Shown piece by piece: positions 1 through 11,312 of a DNA stretch of 64,000 nucleotides. The notes beneath the pieces were generated by a model. It saw only the letters and a list, made by a program, of their open reading frames with translations, ran no database searches and had not been told where the DNA came from. The position numbers and the translations under genes were made by a program. Origin of the DNA: Biomphalaria glabrata (taxonomy: Eukaryota; Mollusca; Gastropoda; Planorbidae); NCBI RefSeq assembly GCF_947242115.1, contig NC_074712.1, positions 16,514,666-16,578,665 on the forward strand, written 5' to 3'. Every line of letters starts with the position of its first letter. Position 1 is the first letter of the stretch.

Positions 1-175
1 AGTCAGAGTATCTATAAATTATGAGCGCTGATCGATGGTATCCAAACATACAACTGTAGCCTATATTTTAAAGTGAATACAAGATGGCATCGATTTTACT
101 GCAGACGTCATTCAGTTTATGATCTTCAAGAGTTCAAAACGAGACAATTAACTTTCGTATTGTCAACTTTAAACC

Positions 176-181
176 TTTATT
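176..181 (-). promoter_or_regulatory. candidate poly(A) signal of ABAT copy 1
   Basis: AATAAA on the minus strand, about 600 nt past the stop. It is the first perfect match noticed; actual use is unknown. Confidence 0.25.
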
Positions 182-289
182 ATATTCGGATATAAGCAAT
201 ACAATAGTTGGCAATCATTCCATTTCCTTTAAAGCGATGATATTAACTTAAGTTAACTGTCCTGGAAAGGGGGGAGGGGAGAGAAGGTT

Positions 290-420
290 TCCGTGCTGCC
301 TTATAGCTGCTCAGCAAACACAAACTAAGCTCGAGTTGGGATTCAAACTTGAGCCTCATTGATAGTTAGCCAAGCGGGTTGTGTTACTCAGCAACGCGTC
401 CCACATTTGTAAACTATTAG
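290..420 (-). repeat. tRNA-like SINE head, degenerate
   Basis: On the minus strand a box A-like TGGCTAACTATC and a box B-like GTTTGAATCCCAACTC are spaced as in a tRNA-derived SINE. No clear target duplication was found. Confidence 0.35.
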
Positions 421-785
421 TTGCGCACCACTAAGAGCAGAATGAAACAGAGTTAACCACTTCCGCCCACCATTTTGAAAGGTGTAAGAGGAAAGAAAAG
501 ATCGTAGTACATTTGTGGGAGGAGCTGTAGAGTTGAGTTGAGTTGTAGAGTTGTAGAGCTCTAGAGTTGAGTATTGATAGGCTCTCGAAAGACAATACTA
601 AACATATATAGTGTTCACATTCTTATTTTTAGCCTTTGTAATCATGTGAGTTTAGACTTAATGAACGAATCACACTGTCTCTTATAGAATGCAATATTGT
701 GTTTTTAATTGGTATAAGAATTATCGAATGCATAAAGGTTAGAACAGGAGGTGATGTATAAAGTTAGTAGAATGATTTGTGTCCA

Positions 786-907
786 TTAAGACAGTTGCTT
801 TATGACTTGATGGAATCTGTCTGCAAAGATGTCCACATGTTTCTTCTCCAGAGTTAGTGTTGGTCTTAATCGTAAAGTCGCTGTACCACAAGTACCGAGA
901 TGAACTC
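786..907 (-). CDS. ABAT: ABAT copy 1 exon 13 (stop)
   Basis: 122 nt including TAA at 786-788. Encodes [20 protein letters not shown] and the C-terminal helix ending FHQVIKQLS, equal to LGGCGDKSIRFRPTLVF in vertebrates. Confidence 0.92.
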
Positions 908-3900
908 CTGGTGACAGAAGAATGAATGCACATCATTAGGACCATTTTATATTTTATTTGATTTCTTGTTTCATTAAATCATCATTACAATCATTTCATA
1001 GGATGATATCATCATTACAATCATTTCATAGGATGGTAGCATTATTGTAAACATTTCATATCATTTCCTTTCATTTTGATTTGTATTGATATTAAAAGTA
1101 CAAACTCATCAAAAACTGAATTTTACATCTTAATTTTGCTCATTTTTTTCCTTGCTTGTTCTCTATCACATTGTTTGTTTCAAATCCTTTAATACAGTGT
1201 TTCCCAAACTGTGTTTAGCGGAGTTCTAGTTTCCGCGATGCCCGGATAGGTATTCAACAAATTACAGGAATAATTAACTAGTAGGCCACCACGTCAATTA
1301 AGCTCTCTCAAAAAATAAGCAAAGTGTTCCGTTAAATACTCAGAATGTGGTAAGTGTTCCGTTAAGGAAAAGGGTTTGGGAAACACTGCTTTAGTAGATT
1401 TGTGTTCTTATTTGGTACTTTTAACTCTTTGTCGTTCAAATCCTTCCTGCTCCAATCCCCCGTCGTCCTGCGGGAGGTTTGGACTAGGAAGTAAATTATC
1501 TTCAACTCTGGAAGAACATCCGAAACATGTCAAACATTTGACAAACATTTCAGTTCTTGCTCAACACATACAGTAGTTGAGAGATGTTTCACATTGACAT
1601 TGTATCATCCTCTCCAGTTCAAGAGTAGCCAACTTTAATCCAATATATATGGGAAATACATCTAGATCTTCTAGATCTTACCTAGTTCTCTCATCTTGGC
1701 TAGTGCTTTGTCCCTTGTTGGACCATCGGGAAGATCCACTGCGGCTATTGCACCAATGCCTCTTGCTTTTGACAGAAGACTGGGATTTTTTGTCTAAGAT
1801 TGGAAAAAGGTGGAAGGAAATAGTTCTTCTAAATTAATGAAATGTTAATCAGCAATTCTAATATTTCAGTTTGTGTAGAAGTATTCTTACATCGAGCAAT
1901 TTTATAACAGCAAAAACCCAGGAGTGGACAAATACAAAGTACACATCTAGAGATGTATGAACATTATTGATTTAATTAATTTGAAATTAATAACCTACAT
2001 TATTTCTTTATGATATGGGTGTTGTAAAAAGTTTATATCCACTCATTATTTCTGTCTGTCTGTCTGTCAGTCTGGAAAAAAAGTTTGAACATGTTTTTCT
2101 CCCATTTCCTATTCTCGGATCAAGTTGAAATTTTGATTAATTACTCCTAGTCGATAACAATGCACAAATCAATCCAAAATCTAATCAATTAATTAACCAT
2201 TTAGTACTAATTAATTAATTTTGTTTTATATAGCAGAAAGGGAGATAAACCCCATAGTTTTCAGATAAATGGCAGTACTTAAGGGTTCCTTCCCTTAGAT
2301 AAACTTTGTTTTTAAAAAGTATTTTTTTATATTGCTTGTTCATAAGTTACTATCTAAATCTTTATAAAACTTCAATATACTAGTGAAACTATGAAAAATA
2401 ATACAATCAAGACAACAAAGAAGGAGTTATATTTTATGTGATAAGATTATGCCGTATTCATAACGTGGAACGAGATTATATTACGAAATGAAAAACTCTG
2501 AGACTCTGTACCTGTGCTTCTTCTAAAACTTGTAATAGGTACGCCCCTGTGTCGGCTGTCCTCTGCAATAAGTTGTCCTCCTTGATCACGTCGATCACTT
2601 CTCGAAGCATCAGAACTTTGGAAGGGTCTCCCAGCCAGGTGTTCATGATCCTGTAACCCTGAGACAGTCACAGTAGCATGTGTTTAGCCAATAGGACATT
2701 TCATTGTAACATGTGTTCAGCCAATAGACATTTCATTGTAACATGTGTTCAGCCAATAGGACATTTCATTGTAACATGTGTTTCTTTTACGACAGAATTA
2801 AACGCTATACAAACCAAGCATTTGTTCTTGTTATACGAAGACCTAAGTTAGACTAGTACCAAGAATCATTGGCGTCGCTACGGTAGCTGTCATATGATGC
2901 GGTTACCTACTGTCACAGTCACACTCTATCCCAATCAACCCTTCTAAAAATAACATTTTCAAATAAAAGCCAACGTTATTAATAGACATTTAGAAGTTTG
3001 TTCAAGTATCAAGCAAATGTCCATAATTTAAAAGAAACTCCAAATTTCCACTTTCGTTAGAGTACTACTGGATATCACCTGGTGCGGTCCGCACCTTTTG
3101 CACCCCTCCCCCAGTGACGCCACTGTTAACAAAATATAAACGACTTTTAACGTAGATAATAACAAAGATGTTAATAGCCTGTGTTCATCAATGATTACAC
3201 CTGAAGTGATACTATTGAATAGCCCTACGGGATAGCCCTAAGACTTACTTCTGTTGGTCTCATGTGGTCTCTGAAGTACAAGCCGCCCAGCATCATTTTC
3301 TTGGAGAAGGTCACAATGTCTGGCGGCTCACGGAGCTTAAAATGTTCGTGCAGCCAAAACTTGCCCGTGGCTCCGGCTCCAGTTTGAACTTCGTCAATGA
3401 GCAAGTAAATAGAATTCTGATGTGGAAATAGAAATGTCACATCACAAAGAGACTAACGCGTTTCAAATAGAGAACAGGTAGCGAAAGATGAGTTTAACTA
3501 GGTTTATCTAAGTTTAAATAGCATTCTAGTTTTAGGTTCTTGTTTGATTTGTAACGAAATTAATTTTTTAAAAAAACCTAATGTTTTGTTTTCATTTAAT
3601 ATAACACCTAGGTATTTTGTGTTTTTTTTTTTATGTAACTAGTTTATAATGAATAAGAGAAGTAGTTGACAAAGTTTATTTTAACTCACTATGTATATCT
3701 ATCTAGTAAAAAGTTTGTACACTTGACTTCTGCCACAGCCATTCTCGGATCAAGTTGAAACTTTGCAAATTTATTAATTGCCATAACAAGACATGAATCA
3801 TTACAAAAAAAAATAACAATAAGTCAATCCCTGATAATTAATTATTTTGTTTGACAAGGGAAATTACTCCTTCAGTATTCACAGATATAGTTAAATAAGT

Positions 3901-6900
3901 GGGGTTTGGTCCCTTTAGATAATTGTACACGTTATTTTCCCACACCCATTCTTTGATTAAGTTGAAACTCTAAACAATTATTTAATGTACTTATCAAAAC
4001 ATGGATCAATTAAAAAATTAATCGATTAGCCATTTCATTATTAGTAATTAATTATTTTGTTTCATGTCAAAGTATGGAAATAACTTCTACATTACTGAGA
4101 GATATAGGTGTAAGTGCGGAGTTCTTTCCCTTAGATAAGCTTTGTTGTTTTTTTTAAGATTTTTTATATTTTGCTTGTTTGTTACTCAGGAAAGACATCT
4201 AGGTCTTTTGTCTTGTATGCCAAACACATTCTTGGCGTCTTTGTACTTCACATAAAGACGTGGGGAATAAACTACACACAAACTTAGGAATACGTCTTGA
4301 GATTACTAAACATCTGCAACACGCATACTTGATACAAAGTGACTGTTTACATTCCCAAGCGTCATTACACGTGATTACGAGGTTAGCCATTGGTTGTGAA
4401 TAGTGCAAGATAGGTGGCATTGTCATAATTGGTCTTAGTTAGGGGAGACGACTTCAGAACGTGAGACTCAAAGGTTGTGTTATTGTAGTGAGTTAGATTT
4501 TGTTAAAAAATATTATTACTAAAGTCTAGTACATTTATTTATCTCAAATCAACTTGATTTTGTCTACATTAAAATAAAAGTTCTATTTAGTTTTGTTCAC
4601 AATAGAAGTTATTCAAGTTATTTAAATTTTACAAACATAATACGCTTACATCTGTTGAATTGTCTACCAGCAGTTCAGTGCTACAAGTAAACAACCGCCA
4701 ACAACAATGGTGGTGGTGGGGGGGGGGGTCTGGTAGTAAAGCGGTGGGCTTCCAAACCGGCGAAGACTGTGATTTTGAATTTCGGTATCTCTAGGGAGCC
4801 CTTGAGTTCACCCAGCTTTAATGACTACGTGGGGAAAAGTAAAGGCGGTTGGTCGTTAACTATGAGCAACACAAACAGATGACCTTTACATCAACTGTCC
4901 CAAGGTCTGAGGGTACTTTACTTTTTTTTAGCTGCATAACTATGAATGTCTTTTAGCGGCATAACTAAGAATGTCTATGAGGCCATTAATAATTGTTTTT
5001 AAATATTGCGTCTATCACAAACCTTTTTACAAATATCCTGAAGACCTTGGAAAAACTGTGGGCTAGCAAAGTTATCTCCCCCTTCACATTGCAATGGTTC
5101 AGTGACAACACAGGCAACTGGTTTGCCTTTCTTCCGGTACTGTGCTATCAAATCTTCAACCTAGTCGAGACAAAGGTCAGAGAAACAACTATCGAGAACT
5201 TCGGATTAGAATAAAAAGAAATTTAAAAAAAGACTTTAAAGTATTAAAATTAGTCATAATCTACTTTATTAATACAAAAGTAAAATTTAGTCCATTAAAA
5301 CTATTGTTACGTGAATTTTTGTAACTCAATTTGGCATTATTTTACATGATAATTCAATAATTCAGAGTTAAATCTACTCTATCTGGCTACAGATATCTTT
5401 CTGCTTTAGTTTCTATGGTCAATACTTGTGCCAAACATCTTTTTTCCTCTGTGGAATTTTCCGAGACAAAATCTTGGAGCGGGTACTTGAGCTGTGGGAA
5501 GGAAGCAATTGGCCAATCAGGACTTGGAAAATCTAGTTTTTGGTTCCATTTGGTATGGGTTAAGGCTAAAGCACCTACAGGAATATAGAAGTCTGGTTTG
5601 AAAGATAGCTGCTTAGAAATTGGTAAAAAGTCTTTTTTTTTAGTTTATTTACCGAAATGTATCATGAATATATATTGTGGGAGAAAGTTGGTGTCCTACC
5701 CATTGTCCTGCCATGGAAAGCGTTCTTGAAGGACAACACTGACAGATCTGGACATCCTGGGGCCTGGTTTATCAAACATGAATCAAGTTCTTCTTTGGAT
5801 GGAGGTTTACCTCCCCTTTCATTTCTCTGAAGTACAATATACGTAAATATGTAAGTTAAAAAGTATACAACTATTTTTAAAAAGATACTAAATTTCGAAA
5901 AGAAGAAGCCCAATAGTTCAAAACTTTTACCCTATAAGCCATGAAAGCAGCTTTCATTCCATTCTCGATGGAGCAAGCTCCACAGCCCATTGTGATCACC
6001 TGACGCATGCCTGGTGGCGCTACCTAGTGTGAAAATGTAAATGAAAATACGAATTTAGTAGTTACGATGTGTATTTATCATTCCAATGTGAGATATATTT
6101 TTTTTATCTCCCCTAGATTTTGTTACTTACTGACAGCAAGGAGTCAGCCAATGTCTGGACAAAGTCTGATGGAGGAAATATTCCAAGTGCAGGTCTGTTG
6201 ACAAAGGTGCTCTGAAATTAGAGTTAGGAACATTGAAAAGGCGACTAAAACAGTCACGATTGGATTTGTATAAGATGTATGTGTATAGTCTAATGGCAGG
6301 ATTCAGGGGTGTCTATAAATCTATTTCAACTTACTACTTGGATACACGGAAGAAACACATCGCCGAATATATTTTTCTTCAGTTCAATGCTTTTAAACTC
6401 AGTTCTTGAAATAAGTAATCCAAAGAGATAAGAACAATAAAATATAATAAATCACTTGTGCAATGATAACTAAAGTAAGTGGTGGCTAAGTGGTAAAGCA
6501 CTTAACTTCCGAAGTGGGGGGTCCTGGTTTCGAATCCTGGTGAAAACCGGGATTTTGTATTTCGAGATCGTTAGGGCGTACTCTGAGTCCAACTAACTCT
6601 AATGGGTACCTGACATTAGTTGGGGGAAAGTAAAGGCGGTTGGTCGTTGTGCTGGCCACATGACACCCTCGTTAACCGTAGGCAACAGAAACAGATGACC
6701 TTTACATCATCTGCCCTATAGATCGCAAGATGTGAAAGGGGAACTTTACTTTTTACAATGATAATTTATGACTGACATAACATTTATGGTTGAGATCAAA
6801 CACAGTAAAGATACAAGGCGATCAATAAATAATCCATCAAAGAATAAGCACACTGAACAATCTACTTGGAACCATGACCAAAGACATTGAACAATGATCC

Positions 6901-9900
6901 CGATAGCTAGTTTGACGTTTCTTGTATAGTTCCGTACAAAAAAAATTGTCTGCATTGTTTACGTCACTGATTGTCGATTCTCCAAGCTTCCCAAAATTTC
7001 ACCTTGACATCTACTTTATTCAAATCGAGGTTATCTAGAAGGATCAATTTAATTTGCCCACACACGCGCAATGTGACCTAATATTATGGACAGTTGACGT
7101 ACCACGGATCGGATATTACCGTGTGCTGTCAAGTGTGACATGTGATGAAAACTAACAAGAAACCGATTAATATAATGATGAATACTTAATCATTAATAAA
7201 TTCATTCAAAATGACGTGGAAAACCTGGTAAGAGATGGACTCAAGTTGGCAACGAATCAACTTACTCCAATTTAAATTGCAAGTTTCATACAAGATAATT
7301 TTTGGAACAAGATAGCGTGAGCTCTTTTATTTTCTTCGGCAAGAAACAAACTAGTTTGGCTACATTCGTTTTCAGTCACATTAAATCGAGACAAACTAGT
7401 TTGGCTACATTCGTTTTCAGTCACATTAAATCGAAACAAACTAGTTTGGCTGCATTCGTTTTCAGTCACATTAAATCGAAACAAAAATCGCCCAATTGAA
7501 TAAGTTTCTAATTAACTTACTAAATGATCTGGATCTTTCAAGACTTGGGTCATTCGTGGATGATTATAGCCTACAAAATACAAGGGTAGAGATAAATTAC
7601 GAGTGAGTAGAAACTAGTGGGAACAGCATGAGAAAAATAAACTGTTGCGTAACTTTGTATGTTGACAAGTTTCCATCTGTTCTAGAAACTGTCCTAGTTT
7701 ATAGTCGGTATAAACTACGATCTAGACTGAGTTGCACTAATACATATTGGGATAGAAATTAAACGGAATGCAATATAATGTTTTGAGTGGCCTTGATGCA
7801 ATGCATAACATGCTCGGTGGGGTCTTTAGGACCTTTGTGTACCTGAAAGAAGAGGTGACGGACCTTTGGGATAATGTGTACCTAAGAGAAGAGGTGACGG
7901 ACCTTTCGGGATAATGTGTACCTGAGAGAAGAGGTGACGGACCTTTCGGGATAATGTGTACCTGAGAGAAGAGGTGACGTACCTTTGGGATAATGTGTAC
8001 CTAAGAGAAGAGGTGACGGACCTTTCGGGATAATGTGTACCTGAGAGAAGAGGTGACGGACCTTTCGGGATAATGTGTACCTGAGAGAAGAGGTGACGTA
8101 CCTTTGTGGATAATGTGTACCTGAGAGAAGAGGTGACGGACCTTTGGGGATAATGTGTACCTGAGAGAAGAGGTGACGTACCTTTGTGGATAATGTGTAC
8201 CTGAGAGAAGAGGTGACGGACCTTTGGGGATAATGTGTACTTGAGAGAAGAGGTGACGGACCTTTGGGGATAATGTGTACCTGAGAGAAGAGGTGACGGA
8301 CCTTTGGGGATAATGTTTACCTGAGAGAAGAGGTGACGGACCTTTGGGGATAATGTGTACCTGAGAGAAGAGGACTGGCATTTTAGGTGCTCGAGTAGCT
8401 TAGTTATCATAAAAGTATAAATCCTAACCCTCTACCTTAACCCGTATTGGGGATTTTAACTCAGGACCATCAGTTCTGTAGCAATAGTGTATATTTTATG
8501 TTCTCATTCACTTCATTACTTTAGAATGTTCAGGTCAACCTTGATTTAGATCTATATAGAATTGTAACTGTAACTTTTCTTAATTACCCAAACTAATTGA
8601 GAGAAACGTAGGATTGAAAACCTTAGCAAACTATATCAAGTAGATCAACCTACCAATAGGAACACTGGCTATCTGTGTGTACAGATCAAGTAGATCAACC
8701 TACCAATAGGAACACTGGCTAACTGTGTGTACAGATCAAGTAGATCAACCTACCAATAGGAACACTGGCTATCTGTGTGTACAGATCAAGTAGATCAACC
8801 TACCAATAGGAACACTGGCTAACTGTGTGTACAGATCAAGTAGATCAACCTACCAATAGGAACACTGGCTAACTGTGTGTACAGATCAAGTAGATCAACC
8901 TACCAATAGGAACACTGGCTATCTGTGTGTACAGATCAAGTAGATCAACCTACCAATAGGAACACTGGCTAACTGTGTGTACAGATCAAGTAGATCAACC
9001 TACCAATAGGAACACTGGCTAACTGTGTGTACAGATCAAGTAGATCAACCTACCAATAGGAACACTGGCTTACTGTGTGTACAGATCAAGTAGATCAACC
9101 TACCAATAGGAACACTGGCTATCTGTGTGTACAAATCCAGCAAAAAGTTACCATCCACATCAGCGATATAGTTCCCATAACTCTTCTTGTAATCCACAAA
9201 AAATTGGATAGCATCTGTGTTCTGTAAATACAACATTGTGTATAGTGTTTATCTATGCTCTGTAAATACATTATTGTGTATAATGTTTATCTATGCTTTG
9301 TAAATACATTATTTAATTTGTATACTTCTACGTATGAATACTGTGAATCTCTATAAAGTGGAGACAAAAAGTTACACATATTGCCATTGAATGGGGTGAG
9401 TTACTTTACCGCTACAAATTGTTTTAGATCATTCAAATAGATAGGACTCCTCGAAGGAGTCAATTGATGGCCAGGATAGTATAGTGGGTTGCTTTTGGGT
9501 TGAATTTTTTTGATTTAAAACCTCATTGCTTTGTAACTTATTGAAGTTAACTCTGATTTCAACACGATGAGTAAATATTTCACTCAATCCTTCTGTTGTT
9601 TTTTTTCGAGGAGGTGTCGCGGGGAGATGAAGCAAGCGGTGTGTTGCTGGATGTGAGGTTTGATGAAGTATTAAACATTTTCTAAGTAATCATTGTATTC
9701 CAATCATAAATGTTCGGCCCATTAAGTTTTGTATCCCAAATATCTAGTGACGTAATGCTCTAGGACTGGTTGATTGTTTTGTTATTCTTACTATTCAGAC
9801 GAATCAAATTATTTGTTTGTTAATTTCATTTCTGATAATTGGCATGACCACCAATCTTTCCTTTCATTTGTTGCTTTGACTTTATCGTGCTGCTCTTTCT

Positions 9901-11279
9901 AAACATTTCATTTCAAAGAGTTTACTTTGTTTTTGAAACTTTGCTTCACTGACTGTGTTTTAGTTTACTTTGTTTTTGAACTTTGCTTCACTGACTGTGT
10001 TTAGTTTACTTTGTTTTTGAACTTTGCTTCACTGACTGTGTTTAGTTTACTTTGTTTTTGAACTTTGCCTCATTGACTGTGTTTTAGTTTACTTTGTTTT
10101 TGAACTTTGCTTCACTGACTGTGTTTAGTTTACTTTGTTTTTGAACTTTGCCTCATTGACTGTGTTTTAGTTTACTTTGTTTTTGAACTTTGCTTCACTG
10201 ACTGTGTTTAGTTTACTTTGTTTTTGAACTTTGCTTCACTGACTGTGTTTTAGTTTACTTTGTTTTTTGAACTTTGCTTCACTGACTGTGTTTTAGTTTA
10301 CTTTGTTTTTGAACTTTGCTTCACTGACTGTGTTTTAGTTTACTTTGTTTTTGAACTTTGCCTCATTGACTGTGTTTAGTTTACTTTGTTTTTGAACTTT
10401 GCTTCACTGACTGTGTTTTAGTTTACTTTGTTTTTGAACTTTGCTTCACTGACTGTGTTTTAGTTTACTTTGTTTTTGAACTTTGCTTCACTGACTGTGT
10501 TTTAGTTTACTTTGTTTTTGAACTTTGCCTCATTGACTGTGTTTAGTTTACTTTGTTTTTGAACTTTGCTTCACTGACTGTGTTTTAGTTTACTTTGTTT
10601 TTGAACTTTGCTTCACTGACTGTGTTTTAGTTTACTTTGTTTTTGAACTTTGCTTCACTGACTGTGTTTAGTTTACTTTGTTTTTGAACTTTGCTTCACT
10701 GACTGTGTTTTAGTTTACTTTGTTTTTGAACTTTGCTTCACTGACTGTGTTTTGTCAGACTTAAATAGATTTTATAATTATTTCAACTTCTTCTTTCTTT
10801 TCTCCTTTATCTATCATTTTTTTTTAGGATTGAATTTTAGTTTACCTGGTTTAATCGTTTAAGGTGCGATATAAAAAAAAAGTTTTCAAACGATGTGGTC
10901 AAACTGACCTGTACTGGATCCAATTCTTGCTTTAAGGCTAGTGACCTGGGACCAGGTACCGACGTCACAACGACAGGTGCTGATGGCTCAGCTTCCGGTG
11001 TCTCTGTCACCGAGTAGCCTGCAGGACTTGACTTCAAGTAACTTCTGACACCAACTGTCATATGACAAGAGTAAAATTGAATAATCATCCTTATTGAAGA
11101 ATAAATTATTGGATTATAAAATGAATCGTAGTGCTGAAGTTAGCGTCTTGCAAAAAATACCCTGCTGTAAATAAATATCATTTAATAATAGATCATGAAA
11201 AAGAGGCAATGTGTTCAAATTCAAATATTAAAGAAGAGTTTAGTATTTTACGTGACAACGTAGGTCAAATTGTGCTCTG

Positions 11280-11312
<33 letters not shown>

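Noticed and set aside
6481-6545. tRNA gene candidate
   Set aside because: Boxes A and B are present, but the cloverleaf is not kept and the segment continues into a conserved SINE body with a target duplication.
7272-7499. Open frames on both strands with [13 protein letters not shown] repeats
   Set aside because: A product of the 3 x 45-bp array, open on both strands; no start or splice context.
7826-8410. 194-codon open frame on the minus strand reading [10 protein letters not shown] repeats
   Set aside because: It is entirely inside the 40-bp minisatellite. The unit lacks stops in the frames used, and other frames are open as well. No coding signal beyond the repeat.
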